Under the pieces are notes generated by a model, which was given only the letters and a program-made list of their open reading frames with translations, was not told the DNA's origin and did no database searches. A stretch of DNA of 64,000 nucleotides, from contig JAEUKI010000069.1 in NCBI GenBank assembly GCA_016793325.1, forward strand, positions 79,554 through 143,553. The letters run 5' to 3'. The stretch is from Myxococcales bacterium. Its GTDB lineage: Bacteria; Myxococcota_A; Polyangia; Polyangiales; Ga0077539. Shown piece by piece: positions 56,307-64,000 of the stretch. Position 1 is the stretch's first letter. Each line of letters starts with the position of its first letter. Made by a program: the position numbers and the translations under genes.

Positions 56307-57527
56307 TCAGTGATGAAGCACGACGCCGTCGGCGATGAAGCTCCCTGCTGCGTCCTCGACCTCGAGCGCGAAGACTTCGACGGGAGGCTCTGGCTCGACA
56401 AGCTTGATCTTCTGCGCAAACGCGCTTGGCGGCAGTGTCAGCCCGCCCAACTTGTCTGGCCCGACCCTCAGCGGCGCAACGGTGGTCGTCACGTGCTTGT
56501 GCGGATCCCAACAGGGCAGCTCGGCCATGCTCGCCGGCGACAGCAGCGCGACGCTGCGAACGCTCAGCGTAGGGTCGTTCGGACGCTCGTATTGAATCGC
56601 CGAGACGTCGAGCGCCGCGCCGATTGCCAGCTCGCGAAGCTCGCGCACGAGTCGCGGACAAAACTGGGCGTTGATCTTTCCCGCACCAGTAAGCGCTTTC
56701 TTGCTGTCGCGAGCCATCCGCCCCGCGGAGTCCATGTAGCCGGCGATCAGCGCGAGCTTCGCTTCGCGCGGCAACGAAAACGCCCACGGAGGAACGACGC
56801 GCGCCTCCATCGCTCGCACGAAGCCGAGCTGCTCGAGCTGCGCGGCCACCGCGGGGTCGGCGCACGAGATTCCCCCAACCATTCCAGCGCCGTGTTCCCA
56901 ACCCGCTCCAGCGAAGACCCTCTCGAAGAGCGCGCGGTACTGCTCAGCATGTGACTCGTCCCACGCGCCGACGGTTGCGCCGACGCGCCCGCGCTCGATG
57001 TAGCCCATCCCAAGAAATGCGCCGATGACCCGCGCGAGCTCCGCGCTCTGCGCGCTGTCCTGTGCAAAGTAGCCTTCAGCGCACAAAATCAAGTCGCTCT
57101 TGTCGAGCTCGCCTGCGGCGCGCCTGCGTATCGCGCCGTCGCGCTTGCCCTTCGAGACCACGGTCGAGACGAGCTGCGTCGCGGTGACGCGCACGCAGCG
57201 CCCAGCGGTCTCGATGCGGAGCACCTGCTGCACCCCCGCCGAACGCCGCGACGCCACCCGCGCGACCCGCAGCCCAGCTGTGGGTTCGAGCACGTATACA
57301 TCAGCGCCTTCGCGCACCTCCGCGATCGGAACCGGGCCGCGCGGCGTCGCGATCCACGCGTCCGCTGCCACACAAAGGTGCCGCCCGTCGGCCGTCGACT
57401 CGATGGGACGGCGCGTCGACGACAGGCTCGAGTTGGCGGTGCGTCGCGCGCCAGCGTGAGGATGCTCAACGAACATCCAGCCTTCATATCGTCGGCTGAT
57501 CGCGGCGTCCATCGCGTTGCGCACCAT
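56307..57527 (-). CDS. Free-standing intein-like Hint/DOD endonuclease protein (decayed)
   Basis: A 406-aa protein whose residue 52 starts an intein fold: CVAADAWIATPRGPVPIAEV (block A). Block B, where a His is usual, reads VRVTATQLV. An inserted LAGLIDADG-type endonuclease shows IGAFLGMGYIE near 165-175 (the block C aspartate replaced by Met) and LIAGYMDSAGRM near 270 (block E Asp kept). The C-terminal end reads SFIADGVVLHH and then a stop, where inteins have HN plus a nucleophile and an extein. With block B His, block C Asp and the terminal Asn gone, neither splicing nor cleavage is expected. The 51 residues before Cys52 are not recognised. ATG 57527 or 57512 may start it. Confidence 0.75.
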   Translation of the reverse strand: MVRNAMDAAISRRYEGWMFVEHPHAGARRTANSSLSSTRRPIESTADGRHLCVAADAWIATPRGPVPIAEVREGADVYVLEPTAGLRVARVASRRSAGVQQVLRIETAGRCVRVTATQLVSTVVSKGKRDGAIRRRAAGELDKSDLILCAEGYFAQDSAQSAELARVIGAFLGMGYIERGRVGATVGAWDESHAEQYRALFERVFAGAGWEHGAGMVGGISCADPAVAAQLEQLGFVRAMEARVVPPWAFSLPREAKLALIAGYMDSAGRMARDSKKALTGAGKINAQFCPRLVRELRELAIGAALDVSAIQYERPNDPTLSVRSVALLSPASMAELPCWDPHKHVTTTVAPLRVGPDKLGGLTLPPSAFAQKIKLVEPEPPVEVFALEVEDAAGSFIADGVVLHH

Positions 57528-57595
57528 CCGCCATCGCGCCGCGTTCGACCGCGGCGCCCCCTTGGACTGCCGCGCGCGTTGCGGTAACGAACCGC

Positions 57596-59008
57596 ATGCC
57601 TGTCGCTCCTTCTGCCGCGCAGCTCGCGGCGCTCGCGGCGCTCATCGAACCTGGCGCGCTCACGACGGACCCTTCGGATCTCGCGACGTACGGGCGCGAC
57701 TGGACGAAGGTGCACGAGCCGAGGCCGTCCGCCGTGCTCTTTCCGAAGCAAACCGAGGAGGTCTCGAAGATCCTCGCGTACTGCAACGCGAACGACATCG
57801 CCGTGGTCCCCTCCGGTGGGCGCACGGGGCTCGCGGCCGGGGCCGTCGCGACGCGCGGCGAAGTGGTCCTCTCGCTCGCTCGCATGACGCACATGGGCGA
57901 CGTCGATCTGCTCGGGCAGACCGTGCGCGTTCAAGCGGGCGCGATCACCGAGGCGGTCCACCGTCACTGCGAGCCGCACGGCCTGACGTGGCCCGTGGAC
58001 TTCGCGTCGAAGGGCAGCTCACAAGTCGGCGGAAATATCGCGACGAACGCCGGCGGCGTGAAGGTCATCCGCTACGGCCTCACGCGCCACTGGGTGCTCG
58101 GGCTGCAAGTCGTCCTCGCCGATGGAACCGTGCTCGAGCTCAACGGCGCGCTCGAGAAGAACAACACGGGCGCGGACCTTCGACAGCTCTTCATCGGCAG
58201 CGAAGGGACGCTCGGGATCGTGACCGAAGCGACGCTCAAGCTCGCGAGGATCCCCGCGAGGCTCGACGTCTTGCTCTTCGCCGTCGAGGGGCTCGCGGGC
58301 GTGCTCGCGCTGTTCGCCGAGGCGCGCAAGGGGCCGTTCGCGCTGAGCGCGTTCGAGTTCTTTACGGACAAGTGCCTCGCGCGCGTGCAGAAGCACCGCG
58401 GGCTCAGGGCGCCGTTCGACAGCGATTCGTACACGCACTACGTGCTCGTCGAAGCCGAAGGAGACGGCGCGGACGACAGCGAGCTCGAGACGTGGCTCGG
58501 GTCGCTCTTCGAGCGCAGCATCGTCCTCGACGGGACGATGGCGCAGAACGCCGCGCAGCGACGCTCGCTGTGGGAGCTTCGCGAGTCGATCTCCGAGTCG
58601 CTTTCGGGCACTGGATTTCCACACAAAAATGACATCGCGCTGCCGGTCGCGTCGCTCGACGCGTTTTGCGCCGAGCTCGACGGCGTCTTCGCGGCGCGCT
58701 ACCCGGGCTGGGACATCTGCGTCTTCGGCCACATCGGCGACGGAAATCTCCACGTCAACGTGATGAAGCCCGACGCGATGGACAAGGCAGCGTTTCTCGC
58801 GAAGACGTCCGAGGCCGACGCGACGATGTTCGAGCTCGTGCGCAAACACCACGGCAGCGTCTCGGCCGAGCACGGGATCGGGCTTCTCAAGAAGAAGGCC
58901 CTCCCCTACTCGCGGTCGCCGAGCGAGCTCGCGACGCTCTCGGCGCTCAAGCGCGCGCTCGACCCCAAGGGGATCTTGAACCCGGGCAAGATCTTCGACC
59001 CGCTGTGA
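57596..59008 (+). CDS. FAD-binding oxidoreductase (GlcD/D-2-hydroxyacid dehydrogenase family)
   Basis: A 470-aa flavoprotein. The FAD-binding PCMH domain has AVVPSGGRTGLAAGA and SSQVGGNIATNAGGVKVIRYG near 145. The C-terminal cap has ELRESISESL, FGHIGDGNLHVNV (metal/substrate His) and HHGSVSAEHGIGLLKKKAL, ending in the typical DPKGILNPGKIF. It oxidises a D-2-hydroxyacid such as lactate, glycolate or 2-hydroxyglutarate and feeds electrons to an acceptor. The exact substrate is open. It is divergent from the intein-like gene. Confidence 0.92.
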   Translation: MPVAPSAAQLAALAALIEPGALTTDPSDLATYGRDWTKVHEPRPSAVLFPKQTEEVSKILAYCNANDIAVVPSGGRTGLAAGAVATRGEVVLSLARMTHMGDVDLLGQTVRVQAGAITEAVHRHCEPHGLTWPVDFASKGSSQVGGNIATNAGGVKVIRYGLTRHWVLGLQVVLADGTVLELNGALEKNNTGADLRQLFIGSEGTLGIVTEATLKLARIPARLDVLLFAVEGLAGVLALFAEARKGPFALSAFEFFTDKCLARVQKHRGLRAPFDSDSYTHYVLVEAEGDGADDSELETWLGSLFERSIVLDGTMAQNAAQRRSLWELRESISESLSGTGFPHKNDIALPVASLDAFCAELDGVFAARYPGWDICVFGHIGDGNLHVNVMKPDAMDKAAFLAKTSEADATMFELVRKHHGSVSAEHGIGLLKKKALPYSRSPSELATLSALKRALDPKGILNPGKIFDPL

Positions 59009-59048
59009 GCGCGCGCGCGCGCACACTCGAATTCGTGTGCGCAGCTCG

Positions 59049-59861
59049 CTACGCCGAGAGGCCGAGCCCGTCGATGAAGCCGCGCACGAGGCTCGTCGTG
59101 TGCTCGGGCTGCTCGACGGTCGACAAGTGCCCCGCTCCTTCGAGCAGCACGTAGCGCGCGCCGGGGATGCTCTGCGCGATCTCTTCGCCCTTCGCGGGCG
59201 GCAGCGCGCGGTCGCCGTCGCCCGAGATCACCATCGTGGGCGAGGCGATCTTCGGGAGCAGCGACCGGAGGTCCCCGCGGTTGGCGACGGCGTCGACCGC
59301 GAGAAACGCGCCGCGCTTGTCGAGGGCGAGCCACTTCTGCTTCCAGTGTTCGATCACTGGCGACTTCGACGCGATAAACCCCTCGGAGAACATCAACGGC
59401 AGCACGGCCTCGGCGATCGGGTCGGTCACGCCCATCGCCAGGACGCTCGCCGCCATAGCCATGTACTTCGCGCGATTGACCGCGCTCTCGGTGGCCGCGG
59501 ACGTGTTGAGCAGCACGAGCGCGCGCACGCGCGAGGGGTGATAGAGGGCGCATCGCATCGCCGTGAACCCGCCCTGCGAGAGCCCAACGAGCACCGCGCT
59601 CTGAACGCCCGCGTGATCGAGGATCGCGGCGACGTCATCGGCCTGGTCTTCTTGCGTGAAGCGCTTGGTCGGCGCGCTCGACCGCCCGTGCCCGCGCATC
59701 TCGACGTGCAGCACGCGGTAGCGATCCGCGAGGTTGTTCGCGAGGTGCGCGAACATCTCGACGTCGCAGAGGAGGCTCGGCAACAAGACCACCGCGGGCG
59801 CGTCACGGGGTCCTGTGTCTTCGTAGAAGATCGTGCACGTAGGGCGATCGAAGGACGGCAT
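59049..59861 (-). CDS. Alpha/beta hydrolase (3-oxoadipate enol-lactonase-like)
   Basis: A 270-aa hydrolase fold enzyme: VVLLPSLLCDVEMFAHLAN, HVEMRGHGRSSAP, the nucleophile elbow VGLSQGGFTAM with Ser near 96, ISGDGDRALPP and EGAGHLSTVEQPE supplying Asp and His. The wording resembles PcaD and related C-C or lactone hydrolases but no beta-ketoadipate genes flank it. ATG 59861 is chosen; a start nine codons upstream is possible. Confidence 0.85.
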   Translation of the reverse strand: MPSFDRPTCTIFYEDTGPRDAPAVVLLPSLLCDVEMFAHLANNLADRYRVLHVEMRGHGRSSAPTKRFTQEDQADDVAAILDHAGVQSAVLVGLSQGGFTAMRCALYHPSRVRALVLLNTSAATESAVNRAKYMAMAASVLAMGVTDPIAEAVLPLMFSEGFIASKSPVIEHWKQKWLALDKRGAFLAVDAVANRGDLRSLLPKIASPTMVISGDGDRALPPAKGEEIAQSIPGARYVLLEGAGHLSTVEQPEHTTSLVRGFIDGLGLSA

Positions 59862-59919
59862 CGGGCTCTTGTTCGCCGAGCGTAACAAGGACCGGCCCGC
59901 CCCGCGCGGGGGACGAAGA

Positions 59920-61167
59920 TCAGTACAGGACGCGCGTACGGATGTCCGTCGTGAGGGCGGCGATGCGCTCGGCGACGGACTGCGCGACGTCCTTCTCGAT
60001 GTCCATCACGAGGTAGCCGATCGTCGCGTCGGTCGCGAGGACCTGCGACGAGATGTTGGCCCCGAGCTCGGACACGATGGCGTTGATGTCCCTCAACACG
60101 CCTGGAACATTTCTGTGCACGTTGAGCACGCGGTGCGTGGCTTTGTTGGGCGGCAGCTCGACCTGTGGAAAATTCACGCTCCCCGTCGTCGCGCCGGTCG
60201 CAACGTACTTGATCAGCGAGGTTCCCACCTCGGCGCCGATGGCGGCCTGCGCTTCGATCGTGCTTCCACCAATGTGCGGCGTGAGGATCACGTTCGAGAG
60301 CCCCTGCAGCGGCGTGACGAAGCCATCGGAGTTGCTCTCGGGCTCCTCGGGGTACACGTCGATCGCGGCGCCCGCGAGGTGACCGCTGCGAAGGGCCGCG
60401 GCGAGCGCAGGGATCACGACGACCGTCCCGCGGCTCGCGTTGAGGAGAAACGAGCCCTTCTGCATCTGCGCGATCTCTCGCTCGCCGATCAGCTCGTGGG
60501 TCTGCGCCGTCGCCGGGACGTGCAGCGTGACGAAGTCGCTCTTCGAGAGCAGCTCGTCCATCGTGCCCACCGCGTGGTTGTTGCCCATCGGGAGCTTCGT
60601 CGCGATGTCGAAGAAGATCACGTTCATGCCCATCGCTTCGGCCATCACGCCGAGCTGCGAGCCGATGTGTCCGTAGCCGATGATGCCCAGCGTTTTTCCA
60701 CGGATTTCGTAGCATCCCGCGGACACCTTGCGCCACTTGCCCTCGTGCACTTCGCGCGAGCGATCGCCGAGCTGCCGCGCGAGCGCGACGATCTCCGAGA
60801 TGATCAGCTCGGCCACGGACCGCGTGTTGCTGAACGGCGCGTTGAACACCGGAACGCCCCGCGCGTTCGCCGCCGCGAGGTCCACTTGATTCGTTCCGAT
60901 GCAGAAGCAGCCCAGGGACAAGAGCCTCTGCGCGGACTCGAGCGCGCGCTTGGTGACCTGCGTCTTCGAGCGAATGCCCAACACGTGGACCGACTCGAGC
61001 TTCTTGCAGAGCTCGTCTTCTTTGAGCGCGCCCGTCGCCGTCTCGACAGCGAACCCCTCGGAGCGAAACAGCTCGATCGCCTTCGGGTGAATGTTTTCGA
61101 GGAGAAGGACCTTCAGCGGTCCCTCGGCGCGGTGAAGCTCTGCGAGCGTCGGGGTATAGGCCGTCAT
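59920..61167 (-). CDS. serA: D-3-phosphoglycerate dehydrogenase SerA
   Basis: A 415-aa NAD-dependent enzyme that oxidises 3-phosphoglycerate, the first step of serine synthesis. It has the substrate-binding GIRSKTQVTKRAL segment, the Rossmann GIIGYGHIGSQLGVMAEAMG, the catalytic NASRGTVVVIPAL and TPHIGGSTIEAQ, and a C-terminal ACT domain (HRNVPGVLRDINAIVSELGA) through which serine inhibits it. Length matches the E. coli type. ATG 61167 lacks a strong ribosome site. Confidence 0.93.
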   Translation of the reverse strand: MTAYTPTLAELHRAEGPLKVLLLENIHPKAIELFRSEGFAVETATGALKEDELCKKLESVHVLGIRSKTQVTKRALESAQRLLSLGCFCIGTNQVDLAAANARGVPVFNAPFSNTRSVAELIISEIVALARQLGDRSREVHEGKWRKVSAGCYEIRGKTLGIIGYGHIGSQLGVMAEAMGMNVIFFDIATKLPMGNNHAVGTMDELLSKSDFVTLHVPATAQTHELIGEREIAQMQKGSFLLNASRGTVVVIPALAAALRSGHLAGAAIDVYPEEPESNSDGFVTPLQGLSNVILTPHIGGSTIEAQAAIGAEVGTSLIKYVATGATTGSVNFPQVELPPNKATHRVLNVHRNVPGVLRDINAIVSELGANISSQVLATDATIGYLVMDIEKDVAQSVAERIAALTTDIRTRVLY

Positions 61168-61368
61168 TGCGGCGCGCTGCTTACCACAGAGTGCTCGCCG
61201 CAACGCCCGTGCCCCCGCCAGTGACAGACAACGCCCCTCGTCGCGGCGGGCAAACACGCGCTCCAAAGGCAGGACAGTGTACGTCCATCATGTCACGTCG
61301 CCGCCTTGCCGATGCGGTCGCGACACTCCACGATCACCAGCAAGACGACGAGCGCGGAGGTCGTAGCG

Positions 61369-62916
61369 GTGACGGACCTGATCCCTTCCAAACACACGAC
61401 AACCAGTCACGAGGTGACGAGGCCACCGCAATCCGCGACCTCCGCGCTCGAGCGTCTTGCCCGTGATGGCGTCGCGCACGACGTGCTCTGGCACGAGGGC
61501 GGGCGCCTGTTCGCACGAGGGTTGCTCGGAAAGCTCCGCAGCGAGCTCGGCCCCGACGTCTCGCTCGTGTCCGTCGAAGACGCGGTCAACGCCGCCGTCG
61601 GAAGCGCGTACGGATCGTCCTCGGCGCCGGTGGGTCAGCGCGAGGGCTGGGTCGCGTGCGCGCTCAGCGTGACGGTGCGCGACGTGTTGCGCGCGGCGCT
61701 CGAGAGCGAAGACGACGACGCGCTCGGCCGCGCGGCGCTGCTCGGAGAGCGAATCGCGCGCGCGACGAGGGCGCGGATGGGGGACGGCGTTCCCGCGGGG
61801 GCGCGCGATGGAGTGGCCAACGCGGCGCGACGGACGATCGCGGAGCTGCACGAGTCTGCGCTGGGGACCGAGGGCGTTCCCACGGTGACGGCGGCGATCT
61901 TCGGCCACTTGCGGCACGGGACCTCGCAGCTCCGCACGGGCGCGGGCATCGACGCGATCGCTCGCGCTGCGGTCACGCGCGCAGATCGATCCGAGCACGG
62001 CGACGCGCTCTCGGCGTGGACGCGCGCGGACGCCCGTGTGCGCCGCGCGATCGTGTCCGCGAGCTTGACCGAAGTGGCCGTGGCCCTCGCGCGCACCGCG
62101 AGCCGCGAGTGGTCCCGCGCGCCCGAGGTGAGCGTGGGGCTCGCGCGGTGCGCGTTCGGGCTGCTCGGGGCCGCGGGCGAGTCGGGACCGTGGCTCCTCG
62201 ACACCGCGCAGTCCGCGAGCAAGAGCGCCAACGACGACGCGCACGCCCGCGAAGAGACGGACTCACTCACCGCGGACGAGCGCGGAGCAACGACGAACGG
62301 ACGCATCGATCGCGCGGCGGGCAGCGCCCCCGCGACAACCGCGGCTAAAGGCAGCCGCACCCAAGCGAGCACGACGGAGGCAACCATGAGCAACGCGAAC
62401 AACACGAACAACGGAACGAACCAACCCCGCACCCAACAAGTGCTCGCGACGCTCGAGCACGACGCGCAAGACGCCGCGTGGCGCCTCGCGGGGTCGCAGT
62501 TCGTCAAGCTCATGCGCGATCCGCTGGTGGGCCTGATGTCGCGTCACCTCGCGCCCGGCGACGAGTCCATGCGCGCGCGCATCGCCGCGTTTCTCGACAC
62601 CGAGATCGGAACGGCGATGCTCTCGGCGATGCTCTCTGCGGCGCTCTCGGCCCTTCCGCGCGCGGCGGGCCCTGCGCCCGATCGGCTCGCGCGCGAGCTG
62701 CGTGTCCGCGCGATGGCCGACGCGGGCGACGTGGTCGCGGACCTCGTGATGGGGCCGCTCCGTCAGGTGATGGCGCTCTACCTCCAGGACCCCGGCTTCA
62801 ACGCGCAGTCGAACGCGATGTCCACGGCGACGAGCGCGACGCCGACGCTCGACGCACCTCGCGCGAACAGCGCCGTCACGAGCCCTTCGACGAGCGACGT
62901 CAACGCGACGGCGTGA
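61369..62916 (+). CDS. Hypothetical protein, Asn-rich middle
   Basis: A 515-aa soluble, mostly helical protein that I do not recognise. GTG 61369 is favoured by GGAGG eight bases upstream. The N-terminal half (LARDGVAHDVLWHEGG, GLLGKLRSELG) and the C-terminal half (LMRDPLVGLMSRHLAPGDES, MLSAMLSAALSALP) are separated by a low-complexity Asn/Thr/Gly stretch near 340-360. No signal peptide or membrane helix is evident. It is followed by the SspB-like gene, on the same strand. Confidence 0.6.
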   Translation: MTDLIPSKHTTTSHEVTRPPQSATSALERLARDGVAHDVLWHEGGRLFARGLLGKLRSELGPDVSLVSVEDAVNAAVGSAYGSSSAPVGQREGWVACALSVTVRDVLRAALESEDDDALGRAALLGERIARATRARMGDGVPAGARDGVANAARRTIAELHESALGTEGVPTVTAAIFGHLRHGTSQLRTGAGIDAIARAAVTRADRSEHGDALSAWTRADARVRRAIVSASLTEVAVALARTASREWSRAPEVSVGLARCAFGLLGAAGESGPWLLDTAQSASKSANDDAHAREETDSLTADERGATTNGRIDRAAGSAPATTAAKGSRTQASTTEATMSNANNTNNGTNQPRTQQVLATLEHDAQDAAWRLAGSQFVKLMRDPLVGLMSRHLAPGDESMRARIAAFLDTEIGTAMLSAMLSAALSALPRAAGPAPDRLARELRVRAMADAGDVVADLVMGPLRQVMALYLQDPGFNAQSNAMSTATSATPTLDAPRANSAVTSPSTSDVNATA

Positions 62917-63060
62917 GCGGACGATCACGCGCGCGCTGCGAATTTTCGCGGAGATCACCGAGCCGACGCAGGAGTTGACGCCTTCGTTTCGCGATCGTCG
63001 CGATCGTGTCAGCGCGGCACTGGCAAAGGGACGGGAGCCAGTGTTACACCAGTGCTTGCC

Positions 63061-63657
63061 ATGGCGAGCCCGCCTCCTGACAAGCACGAGCTCATGCTCA
63101 AGCTGCTCGAGCACGGCAGCGTGTTCATGCACCTCGACCCGCGACGCGAGGGCGTGATCGTCCCGCTGTTCCTCCGGGATCGGTCGCAGTTGGTGCTGCA
63201 AATTGGGTTGAATTTTCCCATCCCGATCCGCGATCTCGAGATCGACAAGGACGGGGTTCGCTGCACGCTGTCGTTCAATCGGCAACCGTTCTACTGCATC
63301 GTTCCGTGGTCGGGCGTGTACGCGCTCGTCGGCGAGGACGGGCAAGTGACGGTGTGGCCGAGCGATCTTCCTGCGGAGCTCGTTCCGCCTGCGGACGCCA
63401 ACGCGCCGCAAGCGGTCCGCACGCGCAAGCCCAAGGACAAGAGCGCAAAGAAGGCCCGCGGCGCGCAGCCGACGACCGACAGCGAGCCGACCGAGCGCGC
63501 AGACGAGAGCACCACCGCGCAGCCCCAGCTCGCGCTCGCCGCGAGCGAAGGGACCACCGACGCAAACGCATCGAGCACGACCGAGGGCGAAGGCGCGCCG
63601 AAGAAGTTCACGCGCAGCGGCCGCGAGCTGCCGCCGTGGCTGCGCGTGGTGAAGTAG
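63061..63657 (+). CDS. SspB-like ClpXP adaptor (stringent starvation protein B family)
   Basis: A 198-aa protein. Residues 1-100 match the SspB fold: KHELMLKLLEHGSVFMHLDP, EGVIVPLFLRD, LVLQIGLNFPIPI and GVRCTLSFNRQPFYCIVPW, ending VYALVGEDGQVTVWPSDLP. A long disordered Lys/Ala/Thr-rich linker and a short tail (LPPWLRVVK) that could bind ClpX follow, as in known SspB proteins. SspB delivers ssrA-tagged proteins to ClpXP. ATG 63061 is chosen over upstream codons because family homology starts there. Confidence 0.85.
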   Translation: MASPPPDKHELMLKLLEHGSVFMHLDPRREGVIVPLFLRDRSQLVLQIGLNFPIPIRDLEIDKDGVRCTLSFNRQPFYCIVPWSGVYALVGEDGQVTVWPSDLPAELVPPADANAPQAVRTRKPKDKSAKKARGAQPTTDSEPTERADESTTAQPQLALAASEGTTDANASSTTEGEGAPKKFTRSGRELPPWLRVVK

Positions 63658-63715
63658 CGAGCGAGCGGGGCGAGCGAGACAAGCGGGGCGCGAGAGCGCA
63701 ATGCCGCGCGGAGCG

Positions 63716-63749
63716 GCCCCCACCCGGCGCTTCCGCGCGCCCCGCCCCC
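63716..63749. repeat. GC-rich block related to the 27-bp unit
   Basis: GCCCCCACCCGGCGCTTCCG followed by CGCGCCCCGCCCCC differs by few bases from the inverted unit copy at 41759-41793, so the element type occurs in two places 22 kb apart, each beside a copy of the 59-bp repeat. Confidence 0.65.
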
Positions 63750-63764
63750 GCCTGAACGCTCAGG

Positions 63765-63823
63765 ATTGACCTCATCTCGAAGTCGGCGGGCGCCGCAGAA
63801 AGTCCAGTCTATTTCCGATCCAG
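63765..63823. repeat. 59-bp dispersed repeat, copy B
   Basis: Matches 41617-41675 at 51 of 59 positions in the same orientation. Translated on the minus strand both copies give IGNRLD-x-LRRP, and some differences are synonymous, so it might be a worn coding fragment, but no longer frame supports this. Confidence 0.8.
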
Positions 63824-63831
63824 CACACGCC

Positions 63832-63914
63832 CGGGAGACGAGCCCCCGGGCTTTGCGCGACGGGGTCGCGAAGCGGCCAGGGCGTCCGCCTGGCCTTCGC
63901 GATCGTCTCGCCCG
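63832..63914. other. Nested stem structure
   Basis: The outer arms CGGGAGACG (63832-63840) and CGTCTC-GC-CCG (63904-63914) pair with a two-base bulge; inside, TCGCGAAG-CG-GCCAGG (63866-63881) pairs with CCTGGCCTTCGCGA (63889-63902). Compact and well paired, it could be a structured RNA, a repeat-associated DNA element or chance in GC-rich DNA. Confidence 0.35.
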
Positions 63915-64000
63915 AGACTCGAGCCACCCAGCGATCGATCGCGGCGAGGCGTCGCAACTTTCCAGCAGATCGCTTGGTGGATCGCGTTGAATCGTGGTGC

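Larger units (their letters stand above)
63658..64000. other. Gene-free end region with repeats and stem structures
   Basis: The stretch holds a GC-rich block related to the 27-bp unit (63716-63749), a small CCTGA-N4-TCAGG hairpin (63751-63764), the second copy of the 59-bp dispersed repeat (63765-63823) and a nested stem (63832-63914). Nothing recognisable follows up to the window end, and no gene is supported. Confidence 0.6.

Overview
The window is very GC-rich (codons overwhelmingly end in G or C), gene-dense and uses many GTG starts. Several features point to a myxobacterium-like member of Myxococcota (Sandaracinaceae/Polyangiales type): three Ser/Thr protein kinases plus a hybrid histidine kinase, a Cys-rich/TM/Arg C-terminus of the MYXO-CTERM kind, Ala/Asp-rich lipoproteins, and a pair of DUF2330 proteins. 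The lineage is an inference from content; there is no rRNA, tRNA or taxonomic marker here. I saw no complete insertion sequence, CRISPR array or prophage.

Layout. 0.1-8 kb: a short-chain dehydrogenase, then a two-subunit helicase-nuclease of AddAB type. 8-16.6 kb: a giant kinase with a pseudokinase and a pseudo-cyclase domain, a polysaccharide flippase, a lone receiver domain, a surface-anchored protein, and a VKOR-DsbA fusion. 16.9-22.6 kb: a minus-strand cluster of a SPASM radical SAM enzyme, a B12-type radical SAM enzyme fused to a PIMT-like methyltransferase, and an adenylate-forming ligase; this is the best candidate for an undescribed pathway. 22.7-32.4 kb: small membrane proteins, a GH1 beta-glucosidase lipoprotein, SelB, and two tandem DUF2330 proteins. 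32.4-37.7 kb: a likely phosphorelay operon (hybrid histidine kinase with HPt, a Zn-ribbon Ser/Thr kinase with receiver, maleylacetoacetate isomerase). 37.8-41.6 kb: a DAG-kinase-like lipid kinase, a lipase-like hydrolase, a membrane protein and an exported archaemetzincin.

41.6-42.2 kb is an intergenic repeat island: a 59-bp dispersed repeat, a 63-bp near-perfect inverted repeat and four 27-bp tandem copies. The 59-bp repeat recurs near the window end (63.77 kb). 42-46.5 kb carries two metabolic/housekeeping proteins (desaturase, Nif3-like), a phosphatase and small hypotheticals. 46.5-51.5 kb is an RNA repair/decay locus: RtcR, divergent RtcB, and an RNase II/R family exonuclease, without RtcA. 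51.5-56.2 kb holds a kinase overlapping a Zn-ribbon membrane protein, a cupredoxin lipoprotein, a PPP phosphatase and a GyrI-like/ArsR/AHSA1 operon. 56.3-57.5 kb is a free-standing intein-like gene whose splicing and endonuclease residues are decayed. 57.6-63.7 kb has an FAD-linked dehydrogenase, an alpha/beta hydrolase, SerA, an unrecognised 515-aa protein and an SspB-like adaptor.

The main functional themes are phosphorylation signalling, radical SAM chemistry and RNA repair. Most genes are recognisable by family; about nine are hypothetical or recognised only by a general fold.
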